64,000 bases of DNA from Propionibacteriaceae bacterium (GTDB lineage Bacteria; Actinomycetota; Actinomycetes; Propionibacteriales; Propionibacteriaceae): the NCBI GenBank assembly GCA_017306015.1, contig JAFKJK010000023.1:1-64000 (forward strand), written 5' to 3'. The translations under genes were made by a program, and so were the position numbers. This document shows, in pieces, positions 17,423-25,344 of the stretch (positions are counted from its first letter, which is position 1; the number at the start of each line of letters is the position of its first letter). Below the pieces are notes generated by a model. It had not been told where the DNA came from. It made no database searches and saw nothing but the letters and a program-made list of their open reading frames with translations.

Positions 17423-19135
17423 TCAGCGGAAGTCGCGCTCCCAGAACTGGCCCGTGCCGTCGTCCGCTGCCACCCGGACGGCTTCGCGCTCACGCAGCTC
17501 GACCCGGCGGATCTTGCCCGAGATCGTCTTCGGCAGCTCGGTGACGAACTCGACGATCCTCACTCGCTGGTAGGCGCTGAGCCGGGTGCGGGCGTGTTCG
17601 AAGATGGCCCGGGCCGCCTCCGCCTGGCGGCCCGCGGCGTCCGCGACCAGGCAGATGAACGCTTTCGGCACCGCGGCCCGCACCGGATCGGGGCTCGGCA
17701 CGATCGCCACCTCGGTGACGTAGGGGTGCTCGAGCAGGATCGACTCCAGCTCGAACGGGGAGATCTTGTAGTCCGACGCCTTGAACACGTCATCGCTGCG
17801 GCCGACGTAGGTGAGGTAGCCGTCCGCGTCCGCCGAGGCGATGTCGCCGGTGTGGTAGTAGCCGTCCCGGCAGGCCTCGGCCGTCATCTCGGCGTCGTTG
17901 TGGTAGCCGTCCATCAGCCCCAGGATCGGGACGGAGAGGTCAAGGCAGATCTCCCCTTCGCCCGGTCCGCGCTCGCCGGTGACCGGGTCGAGCAGGACCA
18001 CCGGGTAGCCCGGCATCGGGCGTCCCATGGAGCCGTCCTTGACGACCTGGCCAGGGGAGTTGCCGATGCAGCAGGTCATCTCGGTCTGTCCGAAGCCGTC
18101 CCGGATCGTCGAACCCCAGGCGGCCCGCACCTGTGTGATCACCTCGGGGTTGAGGGGTTCACCCGCGCCGAGCAGTTCGCGGGGAGGCCTGGCCAGCTGG
18201 GTGAGGTCGGCCTGGATCAGCATCCGCCAGACCGTCGGCGGTGCGCAGAAGGTGGTGACCTCGTGGGCGTCCATCACCCTCATCAGGGACGCGGCGTCGA
18301 AGCGGTCGTAGTTGAAGACGAAGACCGTCGCCTGTGCCAGGAAGGGGGAGAAGAAGTTGCTCCAGGCGTGTTTGCCCCAGCCGGGGGAGGAGATGTTCAG
18401 GTGGACGTCGCCGGGCCGGACGCCGAGCCACCACATCGTCGACAGGTGCCCGACCGGGTAGGACACCTGGGTGTGTCGCACCAGCTTGGGACGGGCGGTG
18501 GTGCCGGAGGTGAAGTACAGCAGGCTGAGGTCACCGGCAGGGGTCGGGCCGTCCGGGGTGAACCTGTCGGACGGACGGGTAGACCCCGCCCACGAGATCC
18601 AGCCGGACGGCAGGTTGGGGCCGACGCCGATCCGGAGCACCCCGGACGGCAGCAGTTCCGTCCGCGCGTGCAGGGACGTCGGCAGGACGACCGCGCGGGC
18701 CTCTCCGTGCTCGACCCGGTAGGCGAGGTCGGCGGCCGAGAGCAGTGTGGACGTCGGGATGGCGACCGCGCCGATCTTGTAGATCGCCAGCACCAGTTCC
18801 CACAGCTCGATGGTGTTGTTCAGCATGACGATGACGTGCGAGCCGCGGTCGAGCCCGAGGCTGAGCAGCCAGTTGGCGACCTGGTCGGAGCGCCGCGACA
18901 GCTCGCCGTAGCTCCAGGACCGCGCGCTCAGGTCGGCGGAGACGATGGTGACGGCGGCCCGGTCGGGGTGTTCGCCCGTGACGACGTCGAACCATTCGAG
19001 GGCGAAGTTGAACTCGTCCAGTACCGGCCAGCGGAAGCCGTCGACGGCTCCGGCGTAGTCGGTCGCGTGGTCGAACAGGAAGTCTCGGGCCTGGCGGACG
19101 GCGAGGGTGGCTGGCGTGGCCGGACGTGCGCTCAT
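17423..19135 (-). CDS. AMP-dependent acyl-CoA synthetase
   Basis: Acyl-adenylating CoA ligase of 570 residues, resembling acetyl- and medium-chain acyl-CoA synthetases. The AMP-binding motif is LLYFTSGTTARPKLVRH. Later motifs are DGFGQTEMT, YYHTGD and the C-terminal LPKTISGKIRRVELR with the catalytic Lys. The substrate cannot be fixed from sequence alone. On its own strand TAAAGT lies eight bases before the ATG, and a TetR-like palindrome lies directly upstream of that hexamer. A repressor responding to fatty acids or acyl-CoA is therefore likely (inference). Confidence 0.9.
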   Translation of the reverse strand: MSARPATPATLAVRQARDFLFDHATDYAGAVDGFRWPVLDEFNFALEWFDVVTGEHPDRAAVTIVSADLSARSWSYGELSRRSDQVANWLLSLGLDRGSHVIVMLNNTIELWELVLAIYKIGAVAIPTSTLLSAADLAYRVEHGEARAVVLPTSLHARTELLPSGVLRIGVGPNLPSGWISWAGSTRPSDRFTPDGPTPAGDLSLLYFTSGTTARPKLVRHTQVSYPVGHLSTMWWLGVRPGDVHLNISSPGWGKHAWSNFFSPFLAQATVFVFNYDRFDAASLMRVMDAHEVTTFCAPPTVWRMLIQADLTQLARPPRELLGAGEPLNPEVITQVRAAWGSTIRDGFGQTEMTCCIGNSPGQVVKDGSMGRPMPGYPVVLLDPVTGERGPGEGEICLDLSVPILGLMDGYHNDAEMTAEACRDGYYHTGDIASADADGYLTYVGRSDDVFKASDYKISPFELESILLEHPYVTEVAIVPSPDPVRAAVPKAFICLVADAAGRQAEAARAIFEHARTRLSAYQRVRIVEFVTELPKTISGKIRRVELREREAVRVAADDGTGQFWERDFR

Positions 19136-19143
19136 GACCCCGT

Positions 19144-19149
19144 ACTTTA
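19144..19149 (-). promoter_or_regulatory. -10 element of the acyl-CoA synthetase gene
   Basis: TAAAGT on the minus strand, eight bases before the ATG at 19135 and two bases after the operator palindrome. The geometry implies a leaderless transcript with the operator inside the promoter spacer. Confidence 0.5.
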
Positions 19150-19151
19150 CG

Positions 19152-19167
19152 CCTACGGAACCGTAGG
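19152..19167. promoter_or_regulatory. TetR-type operator palindrome A
   Basis: CCTACGG-AA-CCGTAGG, a perfect 7-bp inverted repeat with a 2-bp centre. It sits between the expected -35 and -10 of the acyl-CoA synthetase promoter, so a bound protein would repress. The core TACGGAACCGTA recurs in operator B. Confidence 0.75.
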
Positions 19168-19189
19168 TTAGCCCGTGCTCGCGAGCAGG

Positions 19190-19711
19190 TCAGGAGCTCG
19201 GGGAGAGGCGCTGGAACAGCAGGTGGTCGCGCCAGCGTCCGGCGATGTTGAGGTAGGCGACGGCGTAGCCGAAGCGCTCGAAGCCCGCGCGGCGCAGCAC
19301 CGCCTGCGAGCGGTGGTTCTCCGGGATCGTGCCGGCCTCGACGCGATGTAGGCCGAGCCGGCCGAACGCGATGCCGACCATCTCGACGACCGCCCGGGTG
19401 GCGAGCCCGCGTCCGCCGGCGTCCTCGGACAGCCAGTAACCGACGCTGGCCGACTGGAACGGTCCACGGACGATGTTGTTCAGGTTGATCCGGCCGGCCA
19501 CCGCGCCGGTCTCGTCCAGGATCACCTGCGAGTAGCCGGCTCCGTCCGCCTGCCGCGACAGGCCGTACTCGACCGCCTCCCGCTGGCCGTCGAGGGTGAA
19601 GTACTCCTCGGGCCGCACCGGCTCCCACGGGTCGAGGAACGCCCGGTTGCGCTGGACGAGTTCGGCGAGCGCAACCGCGTCCGAGGGAACGAGCTGCCGA
19701 AGGACCTGCAC
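19190..19711 (-). CDS. GNAT-family N-acetyltransferase (RimJ/RimL type)
   Basis: Acetyl-CoA-dependent N-acyltransferase of 173 residues. The acetyl-CoA-binding region is SVGYWLSEDAGGRGLATRAV, followed by LGLHRVEAGTIPENHRSQAV and the closing VAYLNIAGRWRDHLLFQRL, as in RimJ/RimL-type enzymes. The GTG at 19711 is the first usable start. An ATG nine codons upstream in the same frame (19738) stands where a leaderless start is expected relative to the promoter, but is cut off by TAG after five codons. The gene shares its operator type with the acyl-CoA synthetase gene. Confidence 0.85.
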   Translation of the reverse strand: MQVLRQLVPSDAVALAELVQRNRAFLDPWEPVRPEEYFTLDGQREAVEYGLSRQADGAGYSQVILDETGAVAGRINLNNIVRGPFQSASVGYWLSEDAGGRGLATRAVVEMVGIAFGRLGLHRVEAGTIPENHRSQAVLRRAGFERFGYAVAYLNIAGRWRDHLLFQRLSPSS

Positions 19712-19753
19712 CCGCGCAGCCTATGCGGCTCGCATCATGGACCGGCACTTCAC

Positions 19754-19771
19754 GCTTACGGAACCGTAAGC
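19754..19771. promoter_or_regulatory. TetR-type operator palindrome B
   Basis: GCTTACGG-AA-CCGTAAGC, a perfect 8-bp inverted repeat with the same TACGGAACCGTA core as operator A. On the minus strand it is followed by CG, TGAAGT, eight bases and ATG, exactly the spacing seen at the acyl-CoA synthetase promoter. Confidence 0.75.
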
Positions 19772-19844
19772 GAGACGCTCATCGCAGTTGGAGTGCAGTC
19801 TGCTCGGCGGTGACCAGCTCACCGGTGCCGAAGCCGGCTCGGTG

Positions 19845-21041
19845 TCACTGCGGGAACTCGGCGACCAGCGCGGCCAGGAAGCCTCCGACGAAGGTATCGC
19901 CCAGACCGATGCTGGTCGGATGCTCGACGTCCAGGGTTCGGGCGGGCACACACAGCACCTCATCGCCCAGAAGTCGACTGATCTCGGCCGCGAAGCCGAT
20001 CCCGTGAGGCTGCCGGGGCAGCCGTCGAACCGCATCCAGATCGTGGCGGGTGAAGTGGTCTCCGTGGCAGTAGCGGGTGCTGGCCAGGTCGATGCCTCCG
20101 GCGATCGCCCTGCTCAGGCCAGCTGCTCGCTCACCGAAGGCCAACGTCCACACCCGGGTGTGCACGACGATCGTCGACGCGATCGCCAGCGGACGGAACT
20201 CCGTCAGCGCCCCGGCTACAGCCTCCGCGTCGAGAAGGTCCAGTCGACGGCCTACGTAGGACTGCAACTCGTCCTCGTTGACGCTGTGGATGTCCACCCG
20301 GCCGCGGAACTCGGCACTGACGATGTCGCGCAGCGCGTTGTCGTGGAACCCGGCATCCTCATAGAACACCACGGCATCGTCGGTCAGTCGGGTCATCGCC
20401 AACTGGAGAAACCGCAGTCGCTCGCGCAACAGTTCCGGGTCCCGCATCACGTTGAACCCGGAGGGCAGGAACGCTCGTGCTCCGGTGAGGGCGTCGGGGA
20501 GTTCGGGGCTGAGCGGCAGGTCGCGGTTGGGTGGATCGTTGACGTAGATGATCCGGTTGGGGTGGGTCGCGTGCACCTCGCCATCGATCAGCGCGACGGC
20601 GGCGTCGCCCGGGAACTGGATGATCAGGTGCGGATCAAGGGTGTCGCGGGCAGCGCTGCAAAGGTAGGCGACGCGAGGGTCGAGCAGTCGGCGGACGTTG
20701 TCGTCGATGCTCACCAGATGCACCAGGCTGGGCACTCCGAGCCTCGCGATCGCCTGGGCGGCGCGGACGCAGGTTCCGCCGAGCGTGATCTGGTAGTCGA
20801 ACCGCGAGGCGAACTCGACGGCCAACTGCGAGCTGGCCAGGAAGCGTTCGCCCCCGACGCCCTCGCGGACGAATGAGAGGATCGAGACCAGCAGCGAACG
20901 CTCGTCGGTGACCTGGACGGCAGAGTCCAGGTCACCGATGGCGATGGCGTGCTCGGCGGCGAGTTCAGCCAGCAGCTCCGGCGACCATGCCACCTCGAAG
21001 TCCACGCAGCCGCCCAGACCGAGCACCAATGCGTGCGACAT
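19845..21041 (-). CDS. ADP-dependent glucokinase/phosphofructokinase family sugar kinase
   Basis: A ribokinase-fold sugar kinase of 398 residues resembling the ADP-dependent glucokinase/phosphofructokinase family rather than ordinary PfkB proteins. Supporting segments are HPNRIIYVNDPPNRDLPL followed by LPSGFNVMRD, the HSVNEDELQSY segment, VVHTRVWTLAF and the catalytic SIGLGDTFVGG. The ATG at 21041 has AAAGGTGA just upstream. It is the last gene of a sugar operon, 28 bases after the aldolase. It probably phosphorylates a ketose or ketose phosphate before aldol cleavage (inference). Phosphoryl donor and sugar are not determinable from sequence. Confidence 0.65.
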   Translation of the reverse strand: MSHALVLGLGGCVDFEVAWSPELLAELAAEHAIAIGDLDSAVQVTDERSLLVSILSFVREGVGGERFLASSQLAVEFASRFDYQITLGGTCVRAAQAIARLGVPSLVHLVSIDDNVRRLLDPRVAYLCSAARDTLDPHLIIQFPGDAAVALIDGEVHATHPNRIIYVNDPPNRDLPLSPELPDALTGARAFLPSGFNVMRDPELLRERLRFLQLAMTRLTDDAVVFYEDAGFHDNALRDIVSAEFRGRVDIHSVNEDELQSYVGRRLDLLDAEAVAGALTEFRPLAIASTIVVHTRVWTLAFGERAAGLSRAIAGGIDLASTRYCHGDHFTRHDLDAVRRLPRQPHGIGFAAEISRLLGDEVLCVPARTLDVEHPTSIGLGDTFVGGFLAALVAEFPQ

Positions 21042-21069
21042 CACGGTCACCTTTCTGGAGTTGTCGGCG

Positions 21070-21936
21070 TCAGCGATAGAGGTCGGCCCGGCCGCTCGCC
21101 CCGAACAGCTCGATCTTGTGTGCCGCGACTTCGTTCATTGCGGCGACACAGGCGGGCTGGATCATCAGTGGCTCGCGAAGCTTGGGATCGTCACCAAGCA
21201 CCTCACGCATCTTCTGGTGGTAGGCGACCTTGATGTCGGAGGAGATGTTGATCTTGTTGATGCCGGTACGCGCGGCGATGCCGATCTCGTCGTCGGGGTT
21301 GTTCGACCCGCCGTGCAGCACCAGCGGGATCGGGACGACGGCCTTGATCTGCTTCAGCAGGTCGAGCTTGAGTTCGGGCTCCATACCGGCCGGGTACAGG
21401 CCGTGGAAGGTTCCGATGGCGATCGCCAGGCTGTCCACACCGGTCAACTCCACGAACCTCGCCGCGTCCTGCGGTGTGGTGTAGATCACCTCGGCCGCGC
21501 CGGACTCGCCGTAGGAGTCGTTCGCGCCGATCGTGCCGAGTTCGCCCTCGACGCTCAGTCCGACGGCGTGCGCGGCCTCGACGACCTTCCTGGTCAGGGC
21601 CACGTTCTCGGCGAACGGCTGGACCGAGGCGTCGATCATCACCGACGTGTGCCCGTTCTGGATTGCGGTCAGCACCTGCGCGTAGGTGCCGCCGTGATCG
21701 AGATGGATCGCCATCGGCACGCTCGAGCGATTCGCCCGGGCGACGATGGCCGGCATCAGGTCGGGGCCGATATGGGCGTACTCGTCGGGGTGGATGGCCA
21801 CGATCCAGGGCGCCTTCATGTCCTCGCACAGGTTGGCGATTCCTTCGAACATCGCGTAGTCGCTGATGTTGAAGGCTGGGACTGCGAAGCCGGATTCGTT
21901 GGCGACCTTGAGCACGCCGTCGCCGTTGGTGAGCAT
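21070..21936 (-). CDS. Class II ketose-bisphosphate aldolase
   Basis: Zinc-dependent aldolase of 288 residues in the fructose/tagatose-1,6-bisphosphate group (FbaA/GatY/KbaY). Zn ligands and active-site motifs are IHLDHGGTYAQV, VEGELGTIG, VDSLAIAIGTFHGLY, LVLHGGSNNPDDEI and ISSDIKVAYH. It would cleave the product of the adjacent kinase into dihydroxyacetone phosphate and an aldehyde. Which ketose bisphosphate it prefers cannot be decided. It lies in one operon with ABC transporter genes upstream and the kinase downstream. Confidence 0.88.
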   Translation of the reverse strand: MLTNGDGVLKVANESGFAVPAFNISDYAMFEGIANLCEDMKAPWIVAIHPDEYAHIGPDLMPAIVARANRSSVPMAIHLDHGGTYAQVLTAIQNGHTSVMIDASVQPFAENVALTRKVVEAAHAVGLSVEGELGTIGANDSYGESGAAEVIYTTPQDAARFVELTGVDSLAIAIGTFHGLYPAGMEPELKLDLLKQIKAVVPIPLVLHGGSNNPDDEIGIAARTGINKINISSDIKVAYHQKMREVLGDDPKLREPLMIQPACVAAMNEVAAHKIELFGASGRADLYR

Positions 21937-21976
21937 CTCGATTTCTCCTTGGGTTGTGTCTTTGCGGGGTCAGGGG

Positions 21977-22816
21977 TCAGTTCTTCACCGCACCGGCGGT
22001 CATGCCACCGATGAAGTAGCGCTGGAAGAACAGGAACAGCAGCAGGATCGGGATGCAGCCGAGGATGGACATCGACATCATCTGGTTCCACTCGTAGGAG
22101 TGCTGGCCCATCAGCAACTGGATGCCGATCGGTACCGTTCGCATCTCGGGGGTCTTGGTCAGTGTCAGCGCGAACAGGTACTCGTTCCACGCGATCATGA
22201 AGGTGTAGATGCCGACCGAGACCAGTCCGGGCACGGACACCGGGACGAGGATCCGCCACAACGCTGTCCACGAACTGCCCCCGTCGACCTTCACGGCCTC
22301 GTCGAGTTCCCGGGGCAGGGTGTTGAAGTAGCCGGTCATCATGATGATCGCGTACGGCAGGGTGAACACCAGGTAGGTGAGGATCAGGCCCTGGTAGGTG
22401 TTGTAGACGCCCAGGAAGACGATCAGCCCGAAGTAGGGGATCAGCAGGGTGATCGGCGGTACGGCCTGGACGCTGACGATGACCACGTTCAGCACTTTCT
22501 TGAACGGGAAGTCGAAGCGGCTGAAGGCGAAAGCGGCGAGCACGGCGACCAGCAGGGTGAGCACCGTGACCGACAGCGAGACGAAGTAGCTGTTCAGGAA
22601 GAAGCGCACCTTGGTGGGGTCGGTGAAGATCGCCGCGTAGGCGTCCCAGGTGAAGTTCTGCGGGATCAACTGCGGCGGGTAGGCGAAGATGTCGGTGTTC
22701 GGCTTGAAGGAACTCGACAGCATCCACAGGACGGGCAGCGCGGCATAGCCGGCACCGATGACCAGGGCGGCGATCAGGCCGATCCTGGCCAGCGTGGAAC
22801 GGGTCCTCCGGCTCAT
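21977..22816 (-). CDS. Carbohydrate ABC transporter permease (MalG-type)
   Basis: Inner-membrane permease of 279 residues with about six hydrophobic helices. The ATPase-contact (EAA) loop has LPRELDEAVKVDGGSSWTAL, and the start ARIGLIAALVIGAGYAALP is typical of MalG-like subunits. It follows the MalF-type permease with one base between them. No ATPase gene is in this operon, so a shared MsiK-type ATPase probably energises it, as is known for many actinobacterial sugar importers. Confidence 0.92.
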   Translation of the reverse strand: MSRRTRSTLARIGLIAALVIGAGYAALPVLWMLSSSFKPNTDIFAYPPQLIPQNFTWDAYAAIFTDPTKVRFFLNSYFVSLSVTVLTLLVAVLAAFAFSRFDFPFKKVLNVVIVSVQAVPPITLLIPYFGLIVFLGVYNTYQGLILTYLVFTLPYAIIMMTGYFNTLPRELDEAVKVDGGSSWTALWRILVPVSVPGLVSVGIYTFMIAWNEYLFALTLTKTPEMRTVPIGIQLLMGQHSYEWNQMMSMSILGCIPILLLFLFFQRYFIGGMTAGAVKN

Positions 22817-22817
22817 G

Positions 22818-23768
22818 TCAGTCCCTCGCTCGCTGTGCCCGGACGTAGAAGAACGCCAGCACCATGGAGATGGTCAGGACGATCACCGCGGCCGCGGACG
22901 CCGTCCCGAACTGGTACTTCGTGAAAGCCAGCTTGTAGGTGAAGGTGCTCAGCATCTCGGTGGTTCCCAGCGGTCCGCCGCCGGTGGTCATCCAGATCAG
23001 CGCGAACTGCTGGGTGGTCCAGATGAAGTCCAGCAGCGCCATCGAGATGATGATGGGCTTGAGTTGCGGCACGGTGATCCGGGCGAACTGCTGCCAGGCG
23101 TTGGCGCCGTCCACCTCGGCGGCCTCGTAGTAGTCGCCCGGGATGCCCTGCAGGCCGGCGAGCAGGCTGGTCATGTAAAAGGGGTAGCCGGACCAGATGT
23201 TGATGAACGTGACCGCGAACAGCGCGGTCTCCGGGGAACTCAGCCACTCAATCTGGGTACCGGTGAGCCCGGTCGTTGTCAGGAGGTAGTTGACCACGCC
23301 GTTGGGGTCGAGGAGCAGCCGCCACAGCACCGCGATGATCGCGACGGTGAACAGCCATGGCAGCACGTAGATGGTGCGGAAGACCGCCTTGGTCCGTCCA
23401 CCCAGCAGAGGGCTGTTCAGCATCAGGGCGAACAGCAGCCCGATCACCAGGTGCGCGACCACGCTCACAACGGTGAAGAAGGCCGTGTTCGAGGCCGCGC
23501 TCCAGAAGGTGTCGCTGGTGAGGATGTCGATGTAGTGCTTGAACCCCACCAACTGCGGGTTCTTCTTCATGATCACGTTGTCCATCAGCGAGTAGCCGAT
23601 GACCATCACGATCGGGATGACCATCAGGATCATCAGGAGGACGACGGTGGGGGAGAGATAGCCGAACGGAACGGCCCCACGCCGGACTGCCCGAAGCCGG
23701 TCCTGGCCACCGTCCGACTCCGCCGCGGGCGACGGAAGGGCCTGGAGCAAGGCCGCTCTGCGTGCCAT
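22818..23768 (-). CDS. Carbohydrate ABC transporter permease (MalF-type)
   Basis: Inner-membrane permease of 316 residues with six predicted helices (VVLLMILMVIPIVMVIGYSL near the N-terminus). The EAA loop is IPGDYYEAAEVDGANAWQQF. It pairs with the downstream MalG-type subunit to form the channel for the sugar delivered by the upstream binding lipoprotein. An intercistronic hairpin separates it from the binding-protein gene, a usual way to make more binding protein than permease. Confidence 0.92.
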   Translation of the reverse strand: MARRAALLQALPSPAAESDGGQDRLRAVRRGAVPFGYLSPTVVLLMILMVIPIVMVIGYSLMDNVIMKKNPQLVGFKHYIDILTSDTFWSAASNTAFFTVVSVVAHLVIGLLFALMLNSPLLGGRTKAVFRTIYVLPWLFTVAIIAVLWRLLLDPNGVVNYLLTTTGLTGTQIEWLSSPETALFAVTFINIWSGYPFYMTSLLAGLQGIPGDYYEAAEVDGANAWQQFARITVPQLKPIIISMALLDFIWTTQQFALIWMTTGGGPLGTTEMLSTFTYKLAFTKYQFGTASAAAVIVLTISMVLAFFYVRAQRARD

Positions 23769-23800
23769 GATCTCGCCTCCTTTCTGGTCTTCTTCGTGAT

Positions 23801-23830
23801 GGGGGCCCCGAACCGGCGCCCGGGGCCCCC
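23801..23830 (-). terminator. Intercistronic hairpin after the binding-protein gene
   Basis: GGGGGCCCCG (23801-23810) and CGGGGCCCCC (23821-23830) form a perfect 10-bp stem with a 10-base loop, 15 bases beyond the binding-protein stop. It probably stabilises or partly terminates the message before the permeases. Confidence 0.6.
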
Positions 23831-23845
23831 GTGATCAGCGGACGA

Positions 23846-25126
23846 TCAGCCGGCGAAGGCCGCGTCCCACTGCTTCTGCGCTGCCGCGAGCGCGTCGTCG
23901 GCCGACTGCTTGCCCGCGAGGAACTTCTGGAACTCCTCGTCGAAGGAGCGCATCAGGTCCTCGGCGACCGGGAGCCCGACGAACTCGTTGGTGACATTGC
24001 TGGCCTGGTAGATCTCGAACGCCTTCTTGAAGACCGGGTCGCTGCTGACGAAGTCAGGCACAGCGGTGTTGTTGCCCGGGAATGCCTTGGCGGCCGAGCA
24101 GAGCTTCGCGTTGACGTCCTTGCTCATGAGGAAGGAGACCAGCTTGAACGCCTCGGCCTGGTGCGTGCTGTTGGCTGCCACCCCGATGCCCCACGAGGCG
24201 TAGGGGATGCCACCCTTGCCGGTGTAGCCGTCCTTGACCGGGATGGCGGAGACGGTGAAGTTCAGCTTGCTGTTCTGCTCCCGCAGGGTGTTCACGTGTG
24301 CCAGCGAGTCGATGACCATGCCGACCCGGCCGTTGGTGAACTCGTTCACCTTGTCCTGCTCCTTCATGGTGAACGAGCCCTTGGTGATCGCACCGGCGTC
24401 GTAGAGGGCCTTGGTGAAGTCCAGCACGTCCTTGACGTCCTGATTCCCGGTCAGGTAGGGCTTGCCGTCCTTGAGCATCGAACCGCCGGACGCCCACACC
24501 CAGCTCATCACATCGTTCTGGATGCCGTTGGGGGTGGCGGTGTCCAGCGGCATCGCCCAGCCGGCGACGTTTCCTCCCAGGGCGCTGACGGCCTTGGCTG
24601 CGGCGGTGAACTCGGTGCGGGTCTTGGGGACCTCGCTGACTCCCGCCTTCTTGAGCAGGTCCTCGTTGACGAACATCGGGTAGACGAAGTTCGCCACCGG
24701 GATCATCCACGTCGAGCCGTTCAGCTTCACCTGCGCGGCGAGCTGACTGTCGTCGTAGTTGGCGGCCTTCATCAGGTCGCTGAGGTTGGCCAGCGACCCC
24801 TGTTTGACGAAGTCGCTGATCCAGGCGCCGTCAAGGCCCACGACGTCCGACATGGTGCCGGCCGCGGCACCGGCCACCACCTGTTCCTTGGTTGAGGCGT
24901 AGGGCCCGCTGATCAGTTTGACCTTGATGCCCTGGTTCTCCTGCTCGAACTGGTCCATCAGGGCGCGCAGCGACCCGGAGGGCAGCTCCGGTTCCCACCA
25001 CTGGGCGAACTCCAGGGTCACGTCACCGCCGGCACTGGCCGAGGGCGCTGCGGCGCCGGAGCAGCCGGTCGTTGCCAGGAGGGCTGCGGTCGCGGCAGCA
25101 ATCCCGGCCAGATACTTCTTTCGCAT
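23846..25126 (-). CDS. Extracellular sugar-binding lipoprotein (ABC importer)
   Basis: Solute-binding protein family 1, 426 residues, lipid-anchored outside the membrane. The signal peptide MRKKYLAGIAAATAALLATT ends at the lipobox TTGCSG with Cys as the first mature residue. The body shows family segments FAQWWEPELPSG, FEQENQGIKVKLISGPY and FTNGRVGMVIDS. The ATG at 25126 has AAGGATGTGAG upstream; an in-frame codon at 25153 is less likely. It is the first gene of the sugar operon, divergent from the DeoR-type regulator. Confidence 0.92.
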   Translation of the reverse strand: MRKKYLAGIAAATAALLATTGCSGAAAPSASAGGDVTLEFAQWWEPELPSGSLRALMDQFEQENQGIKVKLISGPYASTKEQVVAGAAAGTMSDVVGLDGAWISDFVKQGSLANLSDLMKAANYDDSQLAAQVKLNGSTWMIPVANFVYPMFVNEDLLKKAGVSEVPKTRTEFTAAAKAVSALGGNVAGWAMPLDTATPNGIQNDVMSWVWASGGSMLKDGKPYLTGNQDVKDVLDFTKALYDAGAITKGSFTMKEQDKVNEFTNGRVGMVIDSLAHVNTLREQNSKLNFTVSAIPVKDGYTGKGGIPYASWGIGVAANSTHQAEAFKLVSFLMSKDVNAKLCSAAKAFPGNNTAVPDFVSSDPVFKKAFEIYQASNVTNEFVGLPVAEDLMRSFDEEFQKFLAGKQSADDALAAAQKQWDAAFAG

Positions 25127-25344
25127 CTCACATCCTTGTTGTGCGTCGTGCATGGGCCGGAGGAGCGGCGGCTCCGCTCGAGGCTCTCGGCACCAGTGAC
25201 CAATCGTCCGGCGGGTTCCTACGGATAGTCAACCTACTTTTGCGGTTTCAGACTGTAACGATGAGGTAACTTCCTCGGAGTCTTGCTCAAGTTGCGCACT
25301 GTCTGGCAGGATAGCCGCAGAAACCCGCAGATTGGAGATGGGCA
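25127..25344. promoter_or_regulatory. Divergent control region between sugar operon and DeoR regulator
   Basis: 218 bases without a gene. GAAACCGCAAAA on the minus strand (near 25239-25250) and AGAAACCCGCAGA on the plus strand (near 25319-25331) are similar and oppositely oriented, and could be operators for the DeoR-type regulator. GGAG (25334-25337) is the ribosome-binding site of that gene. The operator assignment is tentative. Confidence 0.35.
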
